The position numbers and the translations under genes were made by a program. Below the pieces are notes generated by a model. The model worked only from the letters and a program-made list of their open reading frames with translations. It was not told the DNA's origin and did not search any database. Source: Phyllostachys edulis (taxonomy: Eukaryota > Streptophyta > Magnoliopsida > Poales > Poaceae). From it: DNA of 64,000 nt. Positions 45,276 to 56,600 of this stretch are shown here, piece after piece (within the stretch, counting starts at the first letter, position 1; every line of letters starts with the position of its first letter). The stretch covers positions 70,885,482-70,949,481 of the forward strand of contig CM070562.1 in the NCBI GenBank assembly GCA_036346405.1. The letters run 5' to 3'.

Positions 45276-47665
45276 GAATTTTTCCATTATAATTTATTAC
45301 ATAACATGAAACATGTCAATGTGGACTTGCCATGTTTTATGGACTTGTAATCTCTTATATATTTTGATGTCAACGTGGAATTGTCATGTGTTAATGTGTT
45401 ATGGATTTGTTCTATTATGGAACCGTATGTGATTCCTTATCACAGACGATTCCATAATAGAACTGTTTGTGATATGCCTTTATTAGGACCTCTAGGCCTC
45501 GCCTATTCACCTCCCCAGTGCCCTTAGCCCCTTAAGCTCTCGCTCATTCGCCTCCTCTAGGGCTCGCCCGTTCACCTCCCCTTAAGCCCCGACACCGCTG
45601 CCTCCGACCTCGACGCTGCCGCCCCCGACATCAACTACGCCGCCGTCCCTGACATCGACGATGCTGTCGCCGCTACGATGCGTGGCCTCCTCCCCTGCAC
45701 CAGCCTCTTCCCCTGCACCGGCCTCCTCCTTGCACTGTGAAGGTAAGAACCTATCCCTTAATCCTCGACTGTGAATGTTGTCTTTGAGATTAATGTGTGA
45801 TATGAGATCAATAGGGAGAACCTATCCTCTACTCCCTCCACAGTGGATTCCTGATATTGTGCTAGGTCAGTCAGATGCATGGTGTTGCTGTGTTGGGCTT
45901 TGGTCCCTGGACATGGTGGGTGTTCTGATGGCTAGGGTTTGGTATGCTAGATATGATGAGATTATGGCCATGGTGGGTGTTCTTGGGCATTGAGGGTGAT
46001 GGTGGCATGGTTAGGTTCAGTGGGCATAGTTTCGGTCTCTGCTCCATTTCTTAGTTCAGATAATTTCATGTTCACATATTGCAACCTTTCTTGTAGTTTT
46101 AGCTTCTTATTTTGCTTTACTACATTGATTCCATGTATGCTTTGGGGAAGGGATGGTCAGTGAATCCCTCTATTAGAAGGGTACACCGCTAGGGTTTGCT
46201 TTACTACATTGATTCCATGTATGCTTTGTTTGAGGTTCTTGTGCGGCATCCTCTTTGTGAGTATTCCTATATTACGTTTGTGCATCACTTTGGCTATATA
46301 CTTATGTGCTGGATTGGCTTCAAATTACGTATTTGATTGTGCAATCGAGAGATAGCAAAGTGGTTTTAATGGGCTCGGTTGATCGACTTTGTGATGAATG
46401 TCAAATCTGAAATCAATTTGATAATTGGAAACAATCTTGAGCTAAAACTATTGCTTTCTGTTGTTAGGTTTAATTTGTAGCTTTATTCCTTGTATGAGCT
46501 AGTTGATCCTTGTGAGATACTTACATAGTTATTCTCAATCTGTGGATAAGGCTTATTGCTGAAATGATATTGTGATTATCTTGATATCATTGCTCTATTC
46601 TGTGCCTACAAAAAGATTTCTTTTGGGCTTAAGATTGACTGGGCTTTTGTTATTCACAATAAGACTTCTATTTGTAAAATCCTTTTTTTGTTTCATTGCT
46701 TTGCTGTCCAGTTGTTTGATACATTGATTCAAAGTATGTTGTTTATATTTGCTTGAATGAACAAAAGAATATTAATTATATATATCACTTCTATTTTTAC
46801 AAGGCAATTTTAGTTAATTGGTTGGGTAACTTCTATTTTTTTGTATAAAATATGTTTCCATATTATGTGCAAATTCTTCAATATTAATAGTATTTGTGCT
46901 AGATATGATGAGATTATGGCCATGGTGGGTGTTCTTGGGCATTGAGGGTGATAGTGGGTCTTCTGCTCTATGATGAAGATGGTCAAATACTAAAATTGAA
47001 ATGATAATCAATTCATATTTGAGCTCTACTTTGTTACTTACTGTTGTCATCTTGATCTGTTGTCAATCTGTCACCTTTGAGTGGAACTAGTTGTAAAGCA
47101 TTTTGGCTCTGGTGGTTAGTAGCAGTCATGTTGGTTAGACCTTCTGTTGTCCAAGTAGCAGGCTTACTAATCTTGTGCTTTGTATTCAGTTGCACTAAGG
47201 CTTTTCCCTGTTTGACCGAAAGTTTACTCTGTGATCTTTTGATTTTGAGGTCATTTGACAGTCCAGTAAACTACTATTTAGAGCTAAAATTTTGAATCTG
47301 CATTGTCATGTTTAATTTATGAAGAGTATAGACAATAGGGCTGAGATGGCAAAGACTTGTTCTTTTGCAACTCTCCTTCTGAGAGCACACACTATCATCA
47401 ATCATCTGTACTTTATGCTGTTTATTGATGTGTTTCTGATGTTAATGTTGAGGCTTTCTGCTGTGACTCTTTGCCTTGCCCTATGCATGACCATACTACC
47501 CTCCCTTTATCCCCTTTACTCTCATAACTCACTATTTGGGTAACTTCTATTTTCTTTACTACGTATTCTATATTTAAGTTCAATGGGTAACTTCTATTTG
47601 TTTATATAATTAATGTGTTTACAAGGCAATTTTAGTTAATTGGTTGGGTAACTTATATAGATAGC
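45276..47665 (+). other. Intergenic block, leader exon and long first intron of the CACTA-C second gene
   Basis: A subterminal-type palindrome (45417-45475) is followed by a GC-rich leader (45480-45742) with donor AAGGTAAG (GT at 45743) and about 1.9 kb of T-rich intron. The intron has internal duplications. A 60-bp block (GCTAGATATGATGAG...) occurs at 45946 and 46898, TTTGCTTTACTACATTGATT at 46112 and 46196, and ACAAGGCAATTTTAG at about 46799 and 47620. A block at 47315-47405 matches CACTA-A at 22729-22820 in reverse. Confidence 0.6.
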
Positions 47666-47676
47666 AAGTAAGCGAG

Positions 47677-50600
47677 ATGGCGTCTCAAGTCTTCGCCGCC
47701 GGCATCGGCGTCGCCGAATCGTCTGGATGTCAAATGAAGTGATCGTGGCGAGATGGCGAGGAATATCGAAATTGCTCAGGGGCCGATGACCATCACGGAG
47801 GTCGATTGCCTCTGGGTCTCTCTGAGTCCCAAGATAGCGTGGCGAGATTTCGACCATCTGCGGGATACTTGCAAGGAACGGGTCCCCATCACGGACCAAG
47901 CCGGAAGTCTCGACGAAACGTCTGAGAGGCGGTTGTAGACGTAACTTTCGAGCTCGTTCACTATCCCAAAAGCAGACCAGGCACGCGTGGAACAGCAGGC
48001 GTTACTCGCGATGGGACACGCGTGGAGGACCTTCAAGAGCATACTTGTCACGAAGTACGTGAACATGGGTCGAACGCCCTTCATGAAGTATCAATTCTTG
48101 TCGCGGGAAATATGGGACGCCTTTGTGGCTATGAAGATGACGGCCGAATTTCAGGAGCAAAGTGCAGCGCACAAAGCTCTCCAGGCACAAAACACTCACC
48201 CCCACAAACTCGGCACCGCTGGGTATACGGGTAAAGCCACGGAATGGGTGGCGGAGGACCAGAACGCAACCGGACCATTTGCTGGGATCACAGACGAGCA
48301 TGCCCTAAGCTGGTTAAGAGCGAGGGCAAAAGTCACGTCTTTGGGTAGCATCTCTTTCACAAATCCGGTGAACGAGGCAGTGTCCCAATGTCTGGTAAAT
48401 ATGTCGAACTACCTAGTTGTTAATAAGTCCATAACTTCATAGTGTCTATAATAACATGATGGCCTCTTGCAGCATGCATTGACTACCGAATCTTCCCAAG
48501 GCTCCTTCGAAGCGGACAGGGAGAAAGATATACTATCTATGGTCCTAGGAAACAAGGAGGACCCGGGTCGTACGCGAGGCGTTGGGGTTTATGTACTTTG
48601 GAGTGATGGATTCCGACACGACTTTGACCCGTATAGGAGTAGGAAGAGATCCAAGGCCGAGCACGACGCTTGGTTGGAACATGTGCTTATTGCAAAATTT
48701 CAAGAACAGATAACAAGATTGCAGGATCAAATGAATCAACTCCTCAGCCAGTCGTAAGACACCCTCGTTATTTTGGGAACCAGCCCTCCTCAACATCGGA
48801 TTAGCGTCGCGTCCACTCCAAATTCTATACATGACGACGTCCAATTACCTATCGCCGACATCAAGGTAATGTACATCTCTAGAATGCACCAAAGATAGAC
48901 CTATATGATGCCTTAGCTAATTGTGTATCGTTTTGTAGAAGCCGACGTCCTACAAGCTCCAAGTGAGGATGATTGGGTCCATTTCTATTGAGGCTGGGCG
49001 GGGGATGGTGTATCCATACCAAGAAGGGACAATGCGACGGTGCCTAGGCAGCATGTGTTACGCCAGGGTCCAGGTGGACATGGTACATGATAATTTCATG
49101 GCCGTCCCGCTGGAGATTCGTCCGAACGAAGACATCAGAACACTAGGGGACGTCATGCACACTTTTATCCAGTGGCCTAAGAAGGACATCGCCCTGGACC
49201 CAGCAGTGCCGCGATCTCGACACGACCATTCCTCTCCAACGGGACCCTCGATGACTCCACCTCAACCTTCACTTCAGAAGGCCACCTCATCGGTTCCCGT
49301 GGAGAAGACGCTGAAGGAACAAGAAAAGCGTGTCGCCGTATCGGTTCCCGAGTCATCTCACAGGAAGACGTGTAGCGGGCCAGTCGTTAAGGCCAAATCG
49401 AAATCGATGAACATTAAGGCGCCTCCAAACCTTTGAAATACTCCATCGGAAGTCCGTTGGCCACCGACACAGTATTAGCCCGTGCTGGAGTAAGTTGTCA
49501 GGCTTTGCATGTCTGGTACATGCGGAAGACAAAAGAGAAGGGGTGTGATACTGGAATCACCGTCAGATACAAGGAGGAGCATTTCTTCAACGGGTCGGGC
49601 CACTTTGTCGTGGGCTTCAACGACTTATTTGACCTATTCAACCTCGGTGCCCTCGACGCCTCACTTCTATGATGTTGGACACTGTAAGTGTGTACAATCA
49701 AGTTCTACATTCATGTAATACCAATAAATATCACAACTCATTGCTTATGTATAGATACATTATGAAAAAAAGCCCGGGAATGGTCCGAACCGGTGGGTTT
49801 CCTCGACCCACACATGGTCTCTAAGCAAACCATCGAAGAAGATGCATCCTTCGTCGAGAAATACATAACGGCGGGATTGCTTGCTCAGGACGACAAGGAC
49901 TACATAGTGGTGCCCTACAACCAGGAATAAGTGCTTCACTACTTGCTATATAAATTTCATTTGTACTTTATACGCAGCACAAACTTAGGTTTAATGACTA
50001 TAGCGACATACATGAGTAGGTTCCACTGGATCCTTTTAGTCATTGTACCAAAGAGGAACAAGGTAATGAACGTTGATTCCCTAATCAGCAAAAAGCACGA
50101 CTTCACCCTTGTGAAAGGAATTCTCGATAGGTATGCTCATTTCCTCCATACGTAACTCTATTGTAGTATTCCTTCGTTTGAAATAGCCGAGGATAACTTT
50201 TTGGAATCATGTAGGTCGTTCATCGCCTATGTTGCTGACGAAGGGGCATACAAGGTATCGAGCACCACACTGCAACACAAGATGCGATTTTTGGTACGCT
50301 CTACAACACAATAATCCTATATCATACTTCATAATAATGCATCTCGAACTGACTATACCTATATATGTAATTCTTTTTTCAGTGCCGCCAGCAAAAAACA
50401 AGATCACCTGTGTGCATTTTATGTTTGCCATCATATGGAGCAAATCATTAGTGCTAAGATAAAGGATCACGAGGTTTGTCAATCTCGAAATAATTATTTT
50501 CTAATTATAAATTTAAATATATATGCTTACTACTTTACTCTTGCTAGCGATAGGGCTTATACATAGATTTAGATGCACTCGTTGCGAAAGAGATCGCGGA

Positions 50601-50700
50601 CGTTCGAGGGAAGCTCTACGCCTTCATCAAGACACAGATCATTAACGCCGACGGGGACTTTCACTCTGTCGACACCTCTCAACCACCTTCAAACAATTGA
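47677..50700 (+). pseudogene. CACTA-C second gene: Transposase_24 plus Ulp1-like (C48) peptidase
   Basis: The start near 47677 reads ATGGCGTCTCAAGTC. Transposase_24 is best seen at 48100-48400 (WDAFVAMKMTAEFQEQSAAHK, HPHKLGTAGYTGKATEW, ITDEHALSWLRARAK). A donor near 48398 and acceptor TTGCAG at 48476 lead to the coiled-coil exon (48477-48757; DFDPYRSRKRSKAEHD). The next exon starts about 48939 (GRGMVYPYQEGTM). The block 49433-49672 has VRYKEEHFFNGSGHFVVGFNDLFDLFNL. The peptidase part has GFLDPHMVSKQTI (49780), HWILLVIVPKRNKVMNVDSL (His and Asp of the triad, about 50020-50080), and CAFYVCHHMEQIISA (Cys, about 50407-50450). It ends KEIADVRGKLYAFI...SNN with TGA at 50698. At least three frame breaks occur. 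The Ulp1 fold suggests SUMO-peptidase-like chemistry; the biological role is unproven. Confidence 0.78.
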
Positions 50701-50899
50701 TTCAATTGTAACTATCGCGACAATACTTGAACAAATTCTTTTGTGATTTATTTTGAGTTGTAAATGATCACTTTGAGCTGTCAACAATTGATTATCTGTG
50801 ATGTATCTGTTTTTGGCATGCTTGTTTTCAGAGGACATGGCTAGCAATTCCCGAGCCTAGCCGAAAATCAAACAAAGATTAGTTAGGTATAAAGAACTA

Positions 50900-51328
50900 T
50901 TACAGACGGTTTTTTTTGTTGAAACCGTCTGTGAAGGTATAGTATCACCGACGATTCTATTTACAAACGGTCTGTGATACGTAGAATATCACAGACGGTT
51001 CTATTTCCAAACTGTCTGTGATATGTCTCAAATCACAGATGGTTTGTAAATAGAACCGTCTGTGATATGCTACGTATCACAGACGGTTTTTGATGGAAAC
51101 CGTCTGTGATACTAGCACTTCACAGACGGTTTCAACAAAAAATCATCTGTGTTATTCCGTATCACAGACGGTTTCAACAAAAAACCATCTGTGTTATTCT
51201 GTATCACAGACGGTTTTTGAACTGTCTGTGATAACCGCCTGTTATCATAGACATACAAATTCAAACGGTCAAAAACCGTCTGTGATGACGGTTCCGAACC
51301 GTCTGTGATAAGCCTGTCTGTACTAGTA
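50900..51328. repeat. Right subterminal array of CACTA-C
   Basis: About 16 copies of ATCACAGACGGTTT / AAACCGTCTGTGAT in alternating orientation occur with very regular spacing of 20-40 bases, ending at the diverged terminus. Confidence 0.92.
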
Positions 51329-51331
51329 AAG

Positions 51332-51526
51332 AGAACAAGATTGCGAAGTGCATCTCAAAAACTAAATGGCTTCTCTTTATATAGAGATTGGAAGGATGTG
51401 AAATGAAAAGACACGACTCTTCAAATGCACCCTCCCATGAAAGGATACAAAATGAAGAGACACGACTCTTCAAATGCACCCTCCCGTGAAGAGACATGAC
51501 TTGTTGTTTGAAAACAACCTCCAACA
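51332..51526 (-). mobile_element. Copia LTR, proximal part with promoter
   Basis: In minus sense it starts TGTTGGAGGTTGTTTTC at 51526. It has a TATA region (TATATAAAGAGAAGCC near 51368-51383) and two copies of an AAGAGTCGTGTCTCTTCATT block. CACTA-C is inserted about 45 bases beyond the TATA box. It was probably the 3' LTR. Confidence 0.75.
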
Positions 51527-51542
51527 ATCTCCCACTTGTTTT
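51527..51542 (-). other. Copia polypurine tract
   Basis: Minus strand AAACAAGTGGGAGAT lies directly before the LTR start TGTTGG. Confidence 0.8.
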
Positions 51543-52032
51543 AAAATAAACAAGTTCATACACAGTAATAAAAGAATATTAATACAGTTAGGTATCTTTC
51601 GATTTGAACCTAACCTTAGTATATACACAACAAAGTTTTGATGAAATTAAAGGTAGCATAAAAGCTTTGAACCAATTATTCCTTATATCAAAATGGTCAT
51701 GCATTACACGTATTCTTTACAACGTTCTGTCCACAAAAACACGCTTAGCACTATTAATGACCATGTGCTCATCCTATATTAATGAAAAAATTATGAGAGA
51801 AACTCTACTCCCATTTAAAGACGGTACCATCTCATTTTTTTATATAGGTGAAATTCTTCCAGTATCTCTATTACTTATAGATACTTGTCCTCAACGACTG
51901 AATCTCTTTAAGAGTAAAATACTCAACCCTCAAATAGTAACAGCCAACATTTTACAATTAGATAAATGTTGAACCATCCACGTCACAACTTGTTGTTACC
52001 TTTTGAACCATAAAACTAGTTAATTACTAGTG
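51543..52032 (-). other. Copia 3' untranslated internal region
   Basis: AT-rich sequence between the end of pol (52033) and the PPT. A 122-codon plus-strand frame at 51604-51972 is antisense to this and shows no domain. Confidence 0.5.
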
Positions 52033-52322
52033 TTAGGTTGGGTTGCCATTGTTAATGGATTTATTATTGAGTTTAACTTCTATTCCCAAGGAAGTCTTCT
52101 TTACCAAGTCTCTTGTGAGAGGTTAAGTAAAGGGGCCAGCAAGATTAACATTTGTTCTCACAAATAATAATGAAAGTACTTCATCCTTGATTAATTTCCT
52201 CACATAATCATGTCTTAGACTCATATGTCTAGACTTACAAATGTACACTTCACTGTACGCTCACAAAGTATTGACAATGCCCATACATTTTCACGTGCCT
52301 GTGGAATTTCTAAAATAAGATC
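52033..52322 (-). pseudogene. Ty1/copia RNase H C-terminal fragment
   Basis: In minus sense the sequence reads SRHMSLRHDYVRKLI, then LLFVRTNVNLAGPFT, a TAA stop, PLTRDLV and a short tail ending TAA at 52033. This matches the last part of copia pol (RNase H; usual motif H-I-D-x-RHH-x-VR ... ADxLTK). The stop falls at the Lys of the LTK position. The rest of pol is cut off by the gypsy LTR that begins at 52323. Confidence 0.8.
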
Positions 52323-53067
52323 TGTCGGTGTTTTAGAACCGAACTTACGTAAAGATTGTTTGATTCGGGGGGTCTCCTAGAATGGAATCACGCAGAGATT
52401 GACACGGGATTTTTATCTGAGTTCAGCCTTCTCTAGAGAGAATAAGAACCCTACTCCTGTGTGTGTATGGTATTGAGTATATTCTGAACAATCAGGAGAA
52501 AAAACTAAGACTATTACAGATAGTGCTTGTATTCCTGATGGCCCGATTGCTCCCCCCTCCTTTCTCTGATTGTCGCCTTTTTATAGTACGTGAAGGAGCG
52601 GCAGTTACTCCAGGTGAAGCGGCGCCTCATCACATCCCGTAACGGACGCACGTTGGTAATAATCACCGGTGTATTAACTCCTCCACGTCGCTCAACAGCT
52701 ATATACCAGAGATAATGGAGTATTACGTGCCATTACTTCGCAGAGTAACAGCGTATGATGACTATTTGAATCCCTTAATCAATTGGGCCCACTTGTCTGT
52801 AGGTTTAATTGATCATAAAGTGGTCGTAGCTGACCTAGTCGTAGAAGAACTTACGACCATGAGGTAGTCGTAGCAAGACTTATGACTATTGGGGTAGTCG
52901 TAGCATAACTTACGACTATGGGGGTGGTCGTAGAAGAACTTACGACCACCCAGTAGGCTCTTCCCTTATAACATTAAGGGGTATATTCAGGGACCATATG
53001 ACGTCATATTTACCTATAATAAGAATTATAGATAAAAGATAAAATGATGATTATTATATCCTCGTCA
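52323..53067 (-). mobile_element. LTR of a Tat-like Ty3/gypsy element (probably the 3' LTR)
   Basis: In minus sense it starts TGACGAGGATATAATAATC at 53067 and ends AACACCGACA at 52323, the ending style of grass Tat-type LTRs. A TATA box (ACTATAAAAAGGCG) lies near 52580-52592. A purine tract precedes it. The left neighbour is unrelated copia sequence, so this is the outer edge of the element. The possible target duplication on this side is AGATC; the partner was not found. Confidence 0.7.
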
Positions 53068-53069
53068 TC

Positions 53070-53083
53070 TAGCCCCCCAGCTT
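53070..53083 (-). other. Polypurine tract of the Tat-like element
   Basis: Minus strand GAAGCTGGGGGGCTAGA immediately precedes the LTR start, which fixes the element's orientation as minus. Confidence 0.65.
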
Positions 53084-53495
53084 CAAGTGAAAGCAACTTA
53101 CTTGGTAAAGAGGTTATAGATGGTCTTACGACCACGAGAGGGTCGTAGAAAGATAGTCGAAGGAAAAAATCTTCGTTATTAGTATACTATTTTGACCAGA
53201 AATATGCTTGGTCAAGAAGATTACCTACGACTATCAAGTAGTCGTAAAAGCATTCCTACGATCACGAGGTGGTCGTAGTATAGTGATCGGAAGAAATAAC
53301 TTTCCGATTATCGTTTCCTTTGGTTGAAAAAAATATAACCAAGGAAGTAATTTCGCTTGAGGTGTAAAAGCAAACCTGATTTTCTCGAACGGACACACTT
53401 GGGAATCTCAAACGATGCCCGTTAGCTTTGTCTGTTGAAGCGATTCGAGGCGGTGGCGACCCTTGGAATATCACGCCTCGGCTCAAGGTATCTTG

Positions 53496-53503
53496 ATTAT
53501 AAA
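53496..53503 (+). promoter_or_regulatory. TATA box for the gene antisense to the gypsy element
   Basis: TATAAATA in TGATTATAAATACTTCC, about 150 bases before the ORF at 53650 and on the opposite strand to the adjoining LTR. Confidence 0.5.
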
Positions 53504-53649
53504 TACTTCCGGGGTAAGACTTAGGATTCACACTTTTCCTCAAATTATCCCATTGTTCATCAAGTTACGGTCTTCTCATACCCAACTCAATCAAGAATCT
53601 CCCCTTCCGATAGAAATGGTGGGAGAGTCTCCGAGTGGGCGAATCGGAG

Positions 53650-56600
53650 ATGGATATGGCGAAGATGGAAGCCCTTGTCAAAGCTGGGAAGATTCCTGAG
53701 AGCATTCTTGTGGAGTGGTTCCCGGCGAACAAGCAGCAGTGGCCATCGGGGGAGGATGGACAAATTCCCGTCTTCCAGGCGTACTGTGAGTGTGGTCTTC
53801 GATTACCTACTCACCCCTTTCTCACACTCATACTCGAGCATTTTGGAGTGTAATTGGTGAATCTTGGTCCTAATTCCATCACCATGCTGAGCGTATTTGT
53901 ATATCTGTGTGAGGCGTACCTGGGAATTCCAGCGGATCTTGAGCTTTTTCAGTATTTCTACGGAATGGCTCGACAATCTGGGATAGTTGGAAGTTGTGGT
54001 TTGAAGCTCCATGACGGGAAATCGAAGGAGTATATTCAGATGTTCACTCGGTCCTCATGGCGTTGTGGAGGAAGAGGTGGTTTCTTTGGAAAGTCACCTC
54101 GAAACAGCCTTACCTTGAAGGAAGGTCATTGCTTAAAAAAGCTTCTGGGATTCGACTCCCGGGATGTCGGTCAGTGCCCCTATATTCAGGCTATCAAGGA
54201 TTTGAAAGCGAGAGGGGTTGATGGATGGCATGTGGTGAAGGATTTCATCACACGTCGAATTAGTCCTTTGAAGAAACGCGAGTGCCTCCTATGTGGAGGT
54301 ACACGAGAATAAAAGACCAGGCCGGGGACTATGAGGGAGGTAAGTAGTTTTTGACTTAGCTCTCAATTTGGTCTTCTTCAAAATTGCCTAATTTAATATC
54401 TTTATCTGCTTTTATCTGAGATCTTTCCTGAGCATGAGATTGGCGTTCGAGTCAAACTTGTTTGTGAAAGCCCCACCACCTAGTGTGGCGGTTCCTCAAA
54501 TTCTTGCGGTTTTATCCATGAAAGAAAAGGTTGGCGCCTAAAGGTAATCAAAGTTGATTTCATCCTTAGGACTTCATAGTCATAGAAAGAACTTACGACT
54601 AGGTAATGATCGTAGAAAATCTTACAATCAGGGATATGTCGTAGAAAAGCTTACGACTAGGTACTGGTCGTAGAAAAACTTACGACTAGCAATTGATTCT
54701 TCTTTCTTTTTACAGAAAGTAGGCATGGAAAATCGCCGGAGACGACGAAGAAGTCGAGCTGGTAACCATTAGCCTTGGAGAACAGATGAACAAGGGCTCA
54801 TCTCCTCCGACGAAAAGGCGTCGACTTACAAGAGTTGCCGACAAGGGAGGATCAAGCTCAAGTTCCTTTATTTCGACGAGGTCCTCAGCAAAATCTGCGG
54901 CACACACGCTCACAACAATAGTGAGGTCGAAGCAATTAAATTGAGGAGGATGAAGAACCTCTTGTCGCAAGGCCCGTAAGGGCAAGAACACGTCTTCGTG
55001 AAGCCGAGGCTGGGCGGCTGCGACTAAGGAGACCGAGGAGGTCGAAGAACCTCCTAGGCATAAAGTCCACAAGGCCAAGGTACCTTTTATTATGACAAGA
55101 AAGCTTTCCGGTTTACGCCACTTCTAGATTTGTGAAGCAACTAGAAAAGGAGAACTGAAGGAGTTTATGTCTTTTGTGAAGGACAACGTTGATCGGTAGA
55201 GCCTACTGCTTGAGGGTAGCGCTACTCTTGGAGTGATCGAGACCAATCTCGGTCCTCCGGAAAGTCAGGAGACCAGAGAGATGGTCCCTGTTCAAGACTC
55301 ACGACCAGACGTGGTCGTGGCTGAACCTATTCCCCAACTTGAACTACGACCAGACGTGGTCGTAGAAAAGAAGTCAAAGAATTCTTCCATCGGAAGATGG
55401 CTCCAAAGTTTCGATTAAGTTCAGACGCAGAGGTATGTGAAACAAGCTAAAGTGTAAAACGACATTTACCTTTTGCTTTCCACAATTTGACTTGCTATCC
55501 TTTTGTTTGTTTTAGCTCGACTCCTTGGCGCCGTAGTGGTTTCTATCGAAAGCCCATTGCGACCTCTCCAAATGATTGGAGAGATGGCAGCGAAGATGGT
55601 CGAAGGATCATCCACATCTCGGGTTGTGGAAGAAGTCGTGGCTCTGAAGCGGTTGTCACGATCGTGAAGTTGTAGCTATATATGAGGCGTGACCATAGTT
55701 ACCGAGGTGGTGTCTTCAAACACCGAGGTAGCTGCAATGACCATCGAGGTTGCGACTACTACTCTTGAGTAGCGGCTACAACCATCGAGGTAGCGGCTAC
55801 AACAATCGAGATAGCCACCATGACCACCGATGTGGTCATGGGACCAGCAGAGGCGCAAGTGAAGCTTCGCCCAAGGTGGTGATGTGCGGACCACCGTGCG
55901 GGGAAGAAAATCGTTCAGACCTCCTTCACGGTACCCAAAGAGAATTTACAATTTGAGAATCGGAAGATGAGGAATACTTCAACCATTACGATTTCTTTGG
56001 CCTGCTTCCATAGTGGGGTCTTCTACCTTTAGATCTCGCCACCGAGTCCCCCACCCCAAAGACATTCCCAATAGAGGAACACTTTTGATAATGAGCGCCT
56101 TGAGAAGGTTTGGTGGGACCAAGTTGAGAGAGTGGGCGAGTGAAGCACCAGGTGGTTTACTCGATATTTGCTCGATCAACCATGAGTGTAAGTATTTGAT
56201 GATACTTATGTACACAGGTATAATCTTCTCTTGTTTCTTACTCTCTTTTCTTTTGCAGAAAGCCATAGAACAAATCCCCGTTGTCGGTGAGTATCATCGA
56301 CAACTTCTAGAGTACTGACAGAAAAAGAGAACTCGCAAGCAAAGCGAGAGGTGGTAAGTTACTATTTTCATAGTCGTTTTCGACTTGACTACTTATATAG
56401 TGCTTACAGGGTTTGTCGTGGAAAAACTCACGACTATATGCTAGTCGTAAAAGACTTACGACCGGATGTTTAGTCGTAGAAGAACTTACGACTAGATTCA
56501 TAGTCGTAGAAGAACTTACAACTAGATCAATGGTTGTAGGAAAGCTTACAATCGATTTAATAATGTTCATGTTCACTTTTAACCTTTACAGGTTAAACGG

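Larger units (their letters stand above)
41449..51328 (+). mobile_element. CACTA-C transposon (9.9 kb)
   Basis: The left end is CACTACTACAAAACAGG at 41449. The right end, reverse-complemented from 51328, is TACTAGTACAGACAGG, with the terminal C changed to T and another change at position 6. The duplication AAG (41446-41448 and 51329-51331) fixes the limits. The layout is subterminal repeats, TNP2-type transposase, an internal repeat block, a GC-rich leader with a long intron, a Transposase_24/Ulp1-like gene, and subterminal repeats. It is the best preserved CACTA here, with about six breaks in the transposase. Confidence 0.92.
52821..56555. repeat. About 17 dispersed GTCGTA...TACGAC hairpin units
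   Basis: Units of the form (A/G)GTCGTAG-AAGAA-CTTACGAC(T/C) cluster at 52821-52950, 53110-53280, 54580-54695, 55295-55370 and 56405-56555. They cover the LTR, the gene's 5' region, introns and one exon. Each is an inverted repeat with arms of 7-8 bases. Confidence 0.85.

Noticed and set aside
51604..51972. A 122-codon plus frame beginning MNLTLVYTQQ
   Set aside because: Antisense to the AT-rich 3' untranslated part of a minus-strand copia element.
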